Of a stretch of DNA of 64,000 bases, positions 26,069 to 38,696 are shown piece after piece. The position numbers were made by a program, and so were the translations under genes. The DNA lies in contig VXCM01002510.1 of NCBI GenBank assembly GCA_014773175.1, positions 1 to 64,000 of the forward strand, given 5' to 3'. Every line of letters starts with the position of its first letter. Within the stretch, counting starts at the first letter, position 1. The notes below the pieces were generated by a model that was not told the origin of the DNA, ran no database searches, and saw only the letters and a list, made by a program, of their open reading frames with translations. This DNA comes from Lucifuga dentata (Eukaryota > Chordata > Actinopteri > Ophidiiformes > Bythitidae).

Positions 26069-27121
26069 ATCTAATCTTAAAATAAAAGGGCAATTAGTCT
26101 ATCCTTGAAGACATATGTGGACCTTCTATCATAATTTTATTGACATTTTAAGATGTTTCACGGAATCTACACATTCACAGACAGCTGCACTTTTTTGTCA
26201 GAATGCAGAGAAACACTGCTACATTTCTTTGGTAACAACACTAATAGAAATTACTATGGAGTAAAAAACTGCAGATCACATCTATCCACAGTTGTTTTTG
26301 GCTTCGTTGATCATGCAGGAATTTATTTTAATTGATTGACCTATTATTTTGACTCACTTTTACACCTACAAGTCAAAACTGACCCTTCAAATTAAAGGAG
26401 TTTTCTTGAATTGATATGAAGCAATGCATATTTTTGTGACACATTCAAGCCTTTAGACAGAGGCGCTCCAATTCTCTTCATTTTCTTTTGGTAAATGATC
26501 AGTGTATCATATTTTACAATATGACATTTTAGTGTTCAGTGAGCTACATAACTCAACAGAGTGTGAAACAGTACAGCACACTGGACTGTGCTGTTATTTG
26601 GAGTTTTATTCACTTTTTCCAATATTATTTACAATCTGTACAATTTATCATTTATTCATTTTAAAAAAGCAAGTGCCATGGTCACTTTTAGAGCTTAAAA
26701 GAGACAGTGTCTACATACTGTATCTATCCACATTAATATTCAGTAAGGTTAGGAAATTGTTAATTATGTCCCAGTACTCTTTCAATTTTTAATGGAAATC
26801 TTTAGAAGATAAGCTGCCTGGTCTATATTCAGTAGATCTATGTTTTGTTTAAACTAAAAGTCTTTGGAGAAAAAGACTGATTTAGATTTTTTTTCCAGTA
26901 AAGAAAAATGAGTTTATTAATTGAGAAACAGTAAAATAATGTCACGATTCACCTCAGGTTTGAGACCAAGCAGATACATTGCAGGACACACAGAATACAT
27001 TCACACATAAAGTTAAACACACCATGAACAGATTTCCTGTAGAGCAGTCAGATCAAAGCTGATTGTTCTAAAATAAAACTCCAAAGAAACCAAATTATAA
27101 ATTATGACCAGAGATCTCATC
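25477..27121. other. Spacer between syngr2 and the first Ig gene
   Basis: Contains the syngr2 5' UTR and promoter region (from 25477) and compound tetranucleotide repeats. The rest is AT-rich with no recognisable exon on either strand. Confidence 0.6.
25923..26069. repeat. Compound (TATC)n/(TGTC)n array
   Basis: TATC units, a short interruption, TGTC units, then TATC units again. Apparent reading frames across it are artefacts of the repeat. Confidence 0.95.
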
Positions 27122-27127
27122 TTTATT
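27122..27127 (-). terminator. Polyadenylation signal of Ig gene A
   Basis: AATAAA on the minus strand, 53 bp after the stop codon of the gene at 27180-31802. Confidence 0.5.
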
Positions 27128-27179
27128 TAAATTACTACAGCAGGCTGTTTTGCTGTTTTCAAGCAAACAGCATGACCCC

Positions 27180-30100
27180 TCAGGGCCCCTCTACTGGTTC
27201 ATCCTCCAGTGTCTTCTTTAGTTCCTCAATTTGGAGCCAGTCATCCACAGAGGCTTCAGAAACCTGAGGAGAGGCACAGAGATGTGACTTTGACTTCTTG
27301 GTTCTTCACTTAACTGACTGCTGGGTTGATCATTAATTTATTTGGTCTTTGACCTCACCTGATCAAATTCATCAACTCTGGCTGCCTTCACCACATCGGC
27401 GTCATCTGAATACTCTGCTAAATCCTAAGAGAGAGAGAGAAATACAATATAAATGAAGAATTCTTTAAATACATTTGAAGTAACCATCATTTATATACAC
27501 ATCATTTATGTCACCATTATTTACATACCAGCTCATCCTCATAGGCAGCTACCATGGTTTTCATCTCCAGATCCCGTCTGAGAAAGGAGACAGTCATAAA
27601 TCCATAACAAAGGCCTATCTGTGTATATCTGTGTATATCTATTCATGTAGGTTCAATCAAAATCAAAAACTTCATGATTGCGTTGACTGGTAAATGAGAT
27701 TGAGAAGATAAGTCAGCCTTGTCAGCCTTTTGTTGTGTTTGAGATTTTTGCATGAAACCTGCTGAACTGGTTATAGCACAAAAAAAATGAATAGGACCAA
27801 TGTTCTTCTAATAAGTTTCTTTCAAAGGCAAATGGTAAAAGAATTTAAATATTATTTCCAACAAGTCTTTAGTGATGCAAAATAGCAAAGCAGACTGAAT
27901 GTCAAATAGCATCATTCTCTTGATTAGAGGAAATTCATGGTAAATGTTTGCAGCAATTAAAAAAAATACTACTGGTTTCTGATCAAAGATGTCACCATCT
28001 TGATCACAGTCACATTTTGATGGATGTCCTGCCAATAAATAACATTTTAAGAACTCACAGAGACTCTTTTCCATAGTGTCTTCGCCCTGAAAGGAGAGTT
28101 AAAACTGTTATTTCACAAAAGCAATGAAGGAGGGACATACCAGAAAAAAGGAGATGCCAGCATTGCGGATAATTTAAGAACTCACTGAACACCACTCCAA
28201 TCCAACAACAAATAGAGACCACAGAAACCAGGACAGCAAAACATCCAAAGACAGCTGCTACGACTGAGATGGAGAGACGATTTAGCACTGGAGGAAGAAG
28301 AGATGAAACCATGAAGTTTTGATTGGAAGTCAGTGAGATGGAGGACATTTTACTGTAATTCACCCATCAGTATTCCATCAAAAGTACCTTCTTTATCTAA
28401 ATACCGTCTCCGGCTCCTTATCACAGTGGTGTTGTCAAAGCTGTCTGACACTTCACAATGGTATGTCCCAGCGCAGCTTCTCCCAACAGCCAGCAGGAGC
28501 ATAGACTGCTCAGGAGATTGGTCGACCACCCAGTAGAAGCTTCCTTTGCCTTCCAGAAGCGTGTTGTTGAGGAACCACTGGAAGCATGGATGTGTTCCCT
28601 TTGCCACCTTACAGTAGAACCTGAGGCTGATCACAGCAAAGTTCTCTCCAGTGTCATAGTCGTAGTGCAGCGTCACAGGCCCACCAACTGGGACTGTTGG
28701 AGATGTGGAATATGCAGAGAAAGAGACAAACTGGCTGATATTGCAATATGTAGACAGTTTAGCTGATGAGCAAACTTCTATATTCAGGCTGAACACCCTA
28801 TATAACGTTTAAGCATCAGTGTTGCAGCAGACATACAACAGGCACATTTTAAAGAATCCAGTGTAATAAGGAAATTTTGGGCCATCATACTATACCATAA
28901 CTCTTTTACTGTTAAATAGAAAATTAGTTAAACAAAAAAAAAAAAAAANAAAAAAAAAAAAAAAAAAGCTTTTCATGGCAAATGATAAAAATGCTACAAC
29001 AAGCAGCTTGATTTAATTCCATTTTGACTGCCTGTTTCACATTCAACTGAGCAAGTGCTGTAGTTTCTCCAAATCACCCTCATCATTGCTTGAGTCAAAA
29101 ATTATTTCCAAAAACAAGCTACATCTGGTGAAATAGGTATCACAATAGATATCGCAAACAACAACAATAATAATGCGATTTAGTTTTTCCAGGCAATATT
29201 TTTCAGATCTAATCTTTTCATTGCTATTACACAGTGCACAGACCAACTTCTAAGGCCATCCATCGACTGTAAGCGGTGTGGTCTCTGTTGTCAGCCTGAC
29301 ACTGCAGCCATCCCAAGTGTTGTCCCAAAATCACTGGAAGTTTGAATGTGGCGATTCTCTCCTTGACTGTCATGCTGGCAACAAATTCCATCCTGTTGTA
29401 GAGTGAAAAGGTGATTGGTGGGGTCCCTCTTGTGGACTGACAGATGACCATGGCAGAATGGTTTTGGGTGTCCTCCTTAATCACGGTGAAGGAAATATCA
29501 GGATTTGACACCATGTCTGAGGTAATGAAGGTGAGACAAGTGATCAAGATGAATTATGATGTTCATTTTATTTGACTTTACTAAATAAATTTATATCTAT
29601 ATGTAAAATATATCTATCTATATATAACTTGGCATTCAGAGCTTATTCAGTAACCTTTGACTGTGATTTGGACTTCAGAGCTGTTGGAGGTAAAGACTTG
29701 TGTCTCGTTGAATTGGTTGGTAGCGACACACATGTAGGATCCACTGTCCTGAGAAGTGGTTCTAAAAGTGAAGTGGCAGTGTTCATTATTTCAGTAATTT
29801 TCTTTTTAAACATATTGACATACCACCAACAAACTTCTCAGTGATGTGGAACACTTAGGACTAGTCTCTTAGACCAAGTTAAGCATTCATATAAGGTGGA
29901 AATGTAAATTCTGGGGCCAAGGAGTTTGCTAAAGTTAGTGTTACGATGAGACTAAACTGTCCAGCAGTTTTCCTGTAATGTTAGTTGTTCAGATTTTCTA
30001 TTACAATATATATAAAAAGAAGCAGCAATGTAACATGGACAACTGACCTATAGATAAAGAGTTGGTCATGTGCATAATAGCGTAGAGGAGACTGAGAGAC

Positions 30101-31802
30101 AGGCTGGCCGTTCATTAGCCAACTGTAGGAGACGTGAGTCCCAGCTGAAATGTTACAGCGCAGCTCCAGTGTTTTCCCCTCAAAGAACTCCACTGGACCT
30201 GACAGGACAACGATCTCTGCCTTCTTTACTGGGTCTGTGGAAAAAGGCAAAGCAACAGAATGATGACAGCTCTTACTTTGACTAAAGATGTACTCATTCA
30301 TGAAGCTTATTGAGTTTATTTGTAAAACAAATGGTGATATTATCTTTAAGTTTTGATTGTCTTTGTGGAGCCATTTCTCAGCTGGTTGAACAGATCTGAC
30401 TCAATTGTATACATGCATTTTATACTAAAATTATAATATTTTGAATCTAAAGTGAATCTATAGTTTGTGTTGACATGAACTGATGGCCATAAACAGATGG
30501 AACTTGGAAAGTGAACATAAAACTTGGAAATTTAACAGAGATTTAAGACTTTTTAGTGCACTATATATCCAGAACCCAATCAGAATAAGTATGTAGTGTG
30601 GAAACACCATAAGTATTTGTGCCTTCTCATCCATGAATTTATCCCTAAAATATGACTGTGCTGCTCTTTTTGTCACTATCAAATTTGGCAAATCCAAATA
30701 TTTTTGATTCCAGACAAATCTTGTAGCTTATAGCATAGTCATGCTGTAAACTGAATATTACTATTTATAATTTTAGGATAAAAATATTCATAGTCTGACA
30801 TTCTGCAGTTTATATTGGAAACATAGCAATTTTGATGCAGCGATGGGGCACCTTATTAACTGTGCATATCAGCGCAGTCATTAGAATCTGGATGTATTGT
30901 ATGTGATGTGATGTACACTGAAAGTGCTATGACAGTTCCATTCTGTTAATAACCAGATGAAATTTTCTCAAAATACATTAGTTAAATTTCCACATTACTG
31001 ATTTACTATTTTGGGTTACTTTAGTATTCACTGCAGGAAAAAGCTAACAAGAAGCTATGAACAGAATGATTTTCTGTTAATAGAGTCACTCACCAACAAC
31101 CTTAAGGTATTGTGTGGAGCTGACAGTGGGCTGTATCAGAGAGTTGTTCCGCACTTTGGCTACACATTCCAGGTAGCCCTCATCGGACTGTGTGATTATC
31201 ATGGGGAAGACTCCCATCTCGCCATACATGGAAGTGGATTCAGCCAACAACTTGGCCCGATCACCCTCTCTAAATAAAATTTATAGTTACAGGGATGAAA
31301 TTAATGCATAGCAGGTTAGTTGAACTCCAAAATCTTTTTTCTCTCAGAAATTACTACATTTTAGTCCTGGTGTGACTTAATATTACTTAATACCCACTTG
31401 AATAACTGCAGTGAGATAGTTTCATTCTTTGGATATGTCTGCACCCCACATTCGAACTGTACAACCTCATTGACTAAAGCCACGTTAGGCCCATATAGCA
31501 CTGGAAGGCCAAGAGCTGGCACACCTACCAAAAAATAGAATAAAATAAAAATAAAAAAATTCAAATAACACAAACATCCAACAGACAAAATAAATTTCAC
31601 CATCCAAAGATTACTACATGCATAAACAACTGACTTACTGCTCTCCTTGCTACAGTAGCACAATCCTAGCAAGAGGAGAAAGAAATCAAATAAAATCAAA
31701 TTAAGTTTGGAAATGTGCAAAATTTGGGAAAAGTAAGTTAATTGCAACACTGAGCGTTTGTGTTATCTTACCCAGTATGACCATAAACAGGAAAGCAGAC
31801 AT
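27180..31802 (-). CDS. Four-Ig transmembrane protein A at the IL-40 (C17orf99) position
   Basis: Predicted type I membrane protein, 520 residues; function unknown. Exons: 31802-31772, 31665-31639, 31524-31398, 31269-31094, 30234-30048, 29761-29655, 29516-29244, 28693-28388, 28287-28186, 28086-28059, 27577-27529, 27424-27359, 27263-27180, all in phase. The signal peptide (MSAFLFMVILGL) is split over exon 1 and a 27-nt exon 2. Four Ig domains follow at about 20-120, 121-218, 219-309 and 310-411, each with a Cys pair (e.g. LRCNI/YMCVAT, VICQS/LQCQAD). The membrane span is about 418-440. The 75-residue tail is acidic (YEDELDLAEYSDDADVV) without a canonical ITIM or ITAM. Domain 3 has GTPPITFSL and WLQCQADN, resembling IL-40. 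Domain 4 (GTHPCFQWFLNN) looks like Fc-receptor-like/PECAM domains. It is a paralogue of the gene at 32477-37762. Confidence 0.85.
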
Positions 31803-32330
31803 GTTCAAAATTCATCCAAATAATGAAAGAATCCTGACCAGGTGAACATGGAAGGAGACTGTCATGAATGCAACCATGGACATGAATCCAAATGTGCAGT
31901 TTTGATCAGGATACCCTGTTTAATGAAGCCATGAACAGATCTGACGGTTGTACTGGGTGGGTTGTAATGTGGGCACTGTGGGTTTAAGCAACAAGAGACA
32001 CACAGACATACACAGGCACACACACCCACACAAACATGTGCAAAGACCTGATAACGTTACTGCACCTCCCAACCATACAGTATGCTCTCCCTCTCTTTAA
32101 CATTTAGACATAAATTTAACCAACACATTTCATGTTATTTCATATTTTGTTATCCTGATAAGTTTAGGTACCTTCACTCAATGCAAAGTGAAGCTGCCAT
32201 CTAATTCTGTCACTGCAATAATTAATGCCACAAAAACATGTTGAATATGAAACTTTATTTACGTAAAACATGAAAGAATACAGTAATTTTATCCTCTCAG
32301 TGTAGTTTTGCTGTAAAACATAATCCCTTT

Positions 32331-32336
32331 TTTATT
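32331..32336 (-). terminator. Polyadenylation signal of Ig gene B
   Basis: AATAAA on the minus strand about 140 bp after the stop codon at 32477-32479. Confidence 0.45.
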
Positions 32337-32476
32337 TTAAACTAAAAGCTCCCCCCAGTTATAGCTGAGGCTGAAGTAATCATTGCATGGCCAACATAAC
32401 AAACTGGCAGAGAATATAGAAGAGAAAATGGAAGCAGCACGGGGAGATGAGAGATGAGAGATTACATGCTGCAGGA

Positions 32477-35400
32477 TCATACTGTGATCTCTATGGTCTG
32501 AAACAGAAAGAGGAAGAACAGTAATAATGGTTAAGTAATAGATCATTTTGTTTCTTTCAAACTACAAGGAACACCAATTTCCATTTGCTCTGAGCATTAT
32601 TTTAGATTGTTTTTTTTTAGGTTGCCCTATCTCATGAGAAGGGGAAAAGAAGAAGCCTATTCTTTCTATTTTTGGCTGTGTATTAATTCAAAACCCACCT
32701 AAAGACATTTTAAGCATGATCAAGTTATGCCATTGCTGACACTGCAATATAAAATGCCAACGAGACTTAAAAGTCGGTAGCCACACTAGTTGCCCTACGC
32801 ACAATAAAACAAAATTCTTGAGCAATGAAAAATGGAGACAGCTTTGTCAGTCAGTCTTACATCCTTAACCTTACTGGGACGACACAGAAGAAGAATGAGG
32901 AAATAAGATAATAAAGAGATAGTGGTAAAATGTTGTACAAAAAATACTGTTATCTTCAGACTGTTTGCAAACTGTTTGTTATATGTTAACATGCTGTTGC
33001 GTACCATACCTTAATAATGCTTTTGCATGTGACATCGCTGATCACATGATTAGTTCATACAGCGCTAACTAGCTCCTGTGTAATTTTGTAGTTGCTGTAA
33101 ATCCATCTAAATGACAGCAATTGTGCTCTAAAATGTCAGGTAACACAGAAAGGGCCTGTGAGAAAGAATAGAACATTTGTGATTTTCTTGAACTATTGAA
33201 TAATGATAGTAAGGCTCATTTAATGTAATGAAAAATGTTATTCTGATAAGGTTGGAGTGTATGATGGCACTGACACATAAAATATAAAAGTTGTCTATAG
33301 TACCAATGAACGGAAACAGCTCTCCAACTTTGATACTGAACTATGAACAACTAACAGCAAAAATAAATAAGTGTAATCTAAAATCCAAAATCTTGAAATA
33401 AAGACAAAAAAATTAACAAATAAATAAACAATTACCTACACACAACACACAAGCATTATGTTACACTTGCCTTAACTTATACTAGACAATCATTAACATC
33501 CCTACACCCTGCCGCACACAAACACATTTTCCCAATTCATAAAAGGACAGTGTGCTAAGTTTCACTGCCCGACCATATAATTGTGCATATATGCAGTATT
33601 GTGTACAATTTCATAGCCCTTTGTACCTGATTCACGACTGTAATGTTCATCTGCTGGCCCGCTGACTGTGGAGTGGGTGAGGACAGAGCAGCAGGTGCCT
33701 GTGGGCTGGGAGTGGACGATGCACACTATGTCAGACAGGGTTAGTTGAATTATAGAAATTATAAAGACTTCAGAGGTCTAGTAAAATAAATCTTACTTTG
33801 CAGTATCAATGCGGGTGTCAACTGAGAAAGGAGGGAGTACTGATGGGGAAGAGAGGAGGAGGAGAAAGAGAAAGAAGTTATACTTTTTTCCACTAAATGA
33901 GTTTCTCTCACACACACTCACGTACACACATTCACACTCATACCTTGCCTGTGGTCAAACTTTCTGTACACACAGGCCATGAGCATCACCAGCGCCAACA
34001 GCAGGAAGCAGCAGAATGCTATGGCGATAGCTTCTATGGTAGTTAAGAAGACGTCTGGAAGCAAAGGGACAGGTCAATGATGTATCATGCACTACATGAG
34101 TACATGAATCAGTTAAATATACAGTATGTACTTTTTTTACTTGGTGGCGTTGCAGTGGAAGATGTTGGGACGTGCTCGGGGCATGGAGTTAGGAATCCTG
34201 TCTGATCAAGAGTACAAAGTATGATGTGGTAAAGAGTACAAAGACCCAAGTCAAAGAGGAAATGACTGGAATGGCATATGCCTCAAGCTATGATTAGTAT
34301 GGAGAAGGCATGGATATGTATTTATGTGTGCAGTCTTGACTGTCTCACCTGTGACTTGGACCAGGACAGCAGCACTCTCCACCCAGGGGGTGGAGTTATC
34401 GTAGCTGTCCCTTGCTCTGCAACGGTAATACCCAGACTGCTCTGGGCCAAGCTTGTTGAGGATCAGGGTGCGTCTCCGGTCAGCGAGGACGTAGTGATGG
34501 AGGACAGAATGAATATGGGATTCCACATTGGTCTCAGAAGGAATGATAGAGTCATTTAAGACCCAGGTGAAGAAAGGGAATGTTCCTCTGCTGATTTCAC
34601 AGTGCAGCTTCGCATTGGCCACTTTAGAATCAGCTCTGTATAGATATTCCACTTCCACTTTTGCATGGCCTCCAACTGGGACTGACAAACAGGATAGAAA
34701 GAGTAAAAGAGGAACTGAAGTGACACTTCATGATCTCTTTATTGAGCATCAAACACTTTCTAAGGTGTAGTTTCCTCATTGGCAGAGTGCAAGAGTGCAG
34801 CAGCTTTGGTCAACTTGAATTTATTCAGTTTTCATTGTAGAAATTGTATCAAAACATACACATAAACTTCTCAAGCCCTTGCTGGAGAAGCAACCTCTCT
34901 GAGCTTCATCCATTTACTCAGCATGTTCCAAAGACTTGTAGTTTTGCCAGAAATGACTTTTTCTCTTTCTTGAAACTTCAAAGCTCCACCAAAAGTAGTG
35001 TATTTAGCCATATATCATCAAAACAAGTGTTTGATCATATTGATGAATAGATACATGAAGAGATAAGAACTAGATTATGCTGCAAAAGTGGTTTGAGAAG
35101 TTTGTATTGATGTTTTGATACTTGGTCACTATTGGAGTCCATTGCAACTGAACGAAGTCTGGTATACCAAAGCCGCTGTTCTCTGCCAATAAGGAAATTA
35201 CAACGTTTTAGAGCCACATTTCAAGCATACAGGGAATGTGTGTTCGAAACTCAAACATTATATTTTCAGTGCACTTTTAATGAAATGATGGAAAATAAAG
35301 GTATGGGATGACAGAGAGTTACATTCAATTCACGTATCTGCACAGCTCATACCCACTTCCAGAGTCAGAGGCTCACTCATCAAGTCCTGCACCTCATTTT

Positions 35401-37762
35401 TCACCCGGCATCTCACCACACCCATGTCCTGCCCAAGTACCACAGAAACAGGAAACCAGGCAACAAGAGATTCAGTTGCTGTGACAGAGCTCACTTCTTT
35501 GTCATCCAATAGTAGGTAAAAGGTGACTGGACGACTCCCTTTTGATGACCAGCAGGTCACGTTGCCACTGTAATTTGCACCCTCTTTGGAGATGGAGAAA
35601 GAGATTCTTGGTGTTGAAACATTGACTGTGTGGAAGAGCAGAAGGAACAAAGAGGGAGAAAAATGGGGAGAGTGGTGATATTGTACATAATAAAAACCAA
35701 AATCTGCAGTGAAAGGATGTACCTAACCACTATTTAGACCTCTAGATGAAACAGTCACAAAGTCATTGCCTAAGAGTATTTTGAGTAAGTTATTCCTTTC
35801 CTTTAATTAATTTTTAGAATGTATTCAACATTGTGAGTCTAAGCATTCAAAATGTTAAACGTTAAACCTCAGTTAAACATTAGCATTTTTAGTCACCTTT
35901 AGCATTGCAATGTGTGACCTAGTGTGTATGTACTGTATATTCCTTGTTGAACCACATAAATGACTCAAAAAAAAAAAGAAGTGTTTTCCTTGTGTACAGT
36001 AGCCCCTGCCTCCTATTGAGTCTTTTAGTTGATCTCTACCTTTGACTGTCACGTAGACCTCACCACTGCTGGAAAACCTATTGGTGTCCTGCACTCTGGA
36101 CCCAGCCATGCAGGAATAGTTCCCAGCATGCTTCACAGTCACCTTCTCCAAAACTAACTTGTTCCCTTCAAGGTGGAACAAGGGTGAGGTTGAAGATGTT
36201 ACTTTCTTCCTGTTGAAAAACCATGTGTAGGAAAGGTGGGAGCCCTGGGTGACGTCACAGGTCAGGACAAAGTGTGTACCCTCATAAGCAACAGGGGGGA
36301 ATCTTTCAAAGGTCACTCTGGTTCCTGACACAGGAGCTAGAAATGAGGAATGGATAAAGTTTGTAGACGGCAAGTGGGCAAGTTTTGGGTATGTTTAGTA
36401 AATGAACTGGAACATTAAAGCTCTAATGAGATGCACAGACTCTTTTCTTTCTGCATGCCCGGTACTATTGCTCGTAATAATACTGTATAATTTTTCAATA
36501 TGATAAAAATTTGTCCTATCACAATATTGATGATACTGTGGCATGGTGAATTTTCACATCATGAGCAACAAGAAGAAATTATACGCCTAAAAGTAGCACA
36601 GTCAGCACTTAATTAGTTTCCTTTGGTTCAGCTACAAGGCTAACTGGCCAACAGCCAATGATGGAAATTTGTTTCTCCATCTGAAGCAGAAACAGAGATA
36701 AGTGAATGCCAAAGAAGTCATAAGGAGGAGCAGCTGATTGGCTGAAAACAAGCAGGCAAGTGATGCTGCAAAGTGGTAACGTCTTGTTGCAATGTATGAG
36801 CAGTGTTCATACATGGCAACATTCATACTCTTCATACATCAAAACAGCTGCTACACGCATTTCAGTTGAGTTTTTCGCCTCAACCGCAGGCTACTGAAGG
36901 GAAACACTCTACTATGCCTATGTCTTTAAAGTTTTGTATTGTACTTATTGGTACATAATCACAAATACAAAATTGTTCAGTGTTACATTGCTTATATTAT
37001 CTTGAATATAGTTATCACACACATTCCTTATTATCATGACATTATTTTAAGGCTATAGTGCCCACCGCTTGTACTCACTCACTACAAATAGCCTAATGCT
37101 GCTGCTGACTTTTGTGTTTCTTCCTTTCTTTGCTTTGCAATAGTAGGACCCCTCTGACTTCATGGTAACTTTCAACAAGAAAGTTGCAGGTTTGTTTGCT
37201 TGGATATAAGTAGTTCTGTCGATCAACTGATCACTATCCTTCATCAGCAGGTAGTTGATTGGTGGGGAGGACTCAGGTGAAATACACCGGAAAGCCACTT
37301 TAGAGCCGAGGTAAGCCATGTCAGGACCAGTCAACTCTGGGTGAAGAGAGACTGATCCATCTGAAGAAAGAGAAGCAGAACAGGACGCACTGATACAAGT
37401 TGTGAAAATTGACCTAATAAGCTTATTTCTCATTGGTATTTATAACACAGATATGCAACATACAGCCACTACTTTGTAACAGAGCAAACATCTGAAACGT
37501 TCTTCACCAGAAAGCATTGATTTTATCAGCATTTTAAAGCTACAATGATCTCAGTAAACGGAGCTCCGTATCCTAAGCATCACTTCAAGAAACTTACTTA
37601 TCTTGAGGACCAAAATTGCCAGAGCTGAAAAAAATAAAAAATAAAAATGCAGTGCTATAAAAATAGTCAATTAACAGATTTAAAATGCTGCCATTTTTAC
37701 AAAATATTTTTAACTTACTCACCCAAAATTGGCAACAAACTGATTATCTGTTGATTCTTCAT
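32477..37762 (-). CDS. Four-Ig transmembrane protein B at the IL-40 (C17orf99) position
   Basis: Predicted type I membrane protein, 514 residues; function unknown. Exons: 37762-37723, 37624-37598, 37360-37079, 36336-36040, 35625-35353, 34681-34349, 34197-34141, 34054-33944, 33821-33797, 33705-33627, 32497-32477. The signal peptide (MKNQQIISLLPIL) is split, with a 27-nt second exon. Four Ig domains (about 23-116, 117-215, 216-306, 307-417) are each encoded by a single phase-1 exon. Domain 1 has SSPPINYLL and KPATFLLKVTMKS, close to IL-40 domain 1; domain 2 has GSHLSYTWFFN; domain 3 has GSRPVTFYL. A Thr/Pro stalk leads to a span at about 444-466, then a tail with no ITIM that ends IEITV. The last two junctions are the least certain: an acceptor at 33725 instead of 33705 would shift the tail frame. 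Confidence 0.82.
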
Positions 37763-37797
37763 GGCAAGACTAGTTTTAGCATGGCTTCTTTAGCGAG

Positions 37798-37799
<2 letters not shown>

Positions 37800-37854
<55 letters not shown>
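37800..37854. repeat. (GT)n microsatellite
   Basis: About 27 GT units, roughly 40 bp upstream of the Ig gene B start codon, within its likely 5' UTR or promoter. Confidence 0.95.
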
Positions 37855-37855
<1 letters not shown>

Positions 37856-38306
37856 ATAAAGGATAGGAGTGTTACACATGTTGCAAATAGATAACATATT
37901 AGGCCGCATGTTTTGCTTAGTGCCAAACAGAACGAGAGTAAAGTTTAAAAAATACACAAACCTGAAAAACTGAAAAAATAGAACATACACAATCAAATTA
38001 ACACTGTAAATACATGGCATTTTGTAGTTCAGAAATACTATAAATATCATACAACTTGAGTCAAATTATGTTCATATATATTCAAACTTCATTTGCAGTG
38101 TAAAAAAGAATAAAAATTATACCACATAAACATCAAACTTTTAAAACTAATATAAAATGTAAAAATAACTGAAAGTGTAACTAAGAAGGGGAAGGCTGTA
38201 CATTATTTTGATTTTTTTGAAGACAGTATTTCTCTTTTTTTCATTTTGGGGCATGTTATAGATAGGGCAATGGGAGAGAGAGAAATGGTCACAAAGAGAG
38301 AGAGGA

Positions 38307-38349
38307 ATGAGATGTAATGAGGGTATTCATTACCCTCATTACATCTCAT
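38307..38349. repeat. Perfect 19-bp inverted repeat, 5-nt loop
   Basis: The arms at 38307-38325 (ATGAGATGTAATGAGGGTA) and 38331-38349 are perfect reverse complements around TTCAT. It lies between the tmc8 stop and Ig gene B. Confidence 0.9.
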
Positions 38350-38696
38350 ATCATTACAGAGGGTATTCCAACCAGAGACATTATGATCACAAGTACACGG
38401 TACATGGTTTAAACACTGTCCTTTATAAATCCTGCAGTTGTTAAGGTGAGTGTCATCAGTGCTTGATTTTTACAGAAACGTCCACCCGTAGGCCTCCTTC
38501 CATCCTTCCAGCTCTGGCTTCTGAGTCTAGCAAAGAAAAGTGAAAGACTGCCCTTAAATAAAGCTTTTTCTTTAAAATGGAAGTTTGTGAATAGACAAGC
38601 CTATCAGTTCAGAGTATTTAAAAACTACAACCCTTAACTAGCTTGATAATCAGAATTGGTGTATCCTGCCTAAGATAAACAAAATCTTCAAACAGT

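Noticed and set aside
25880..26074. Reading frame of YLSI/CLSV repeats
   Set aside because: Entirely produced by TATC/TGTC tetranucleotide repeats.
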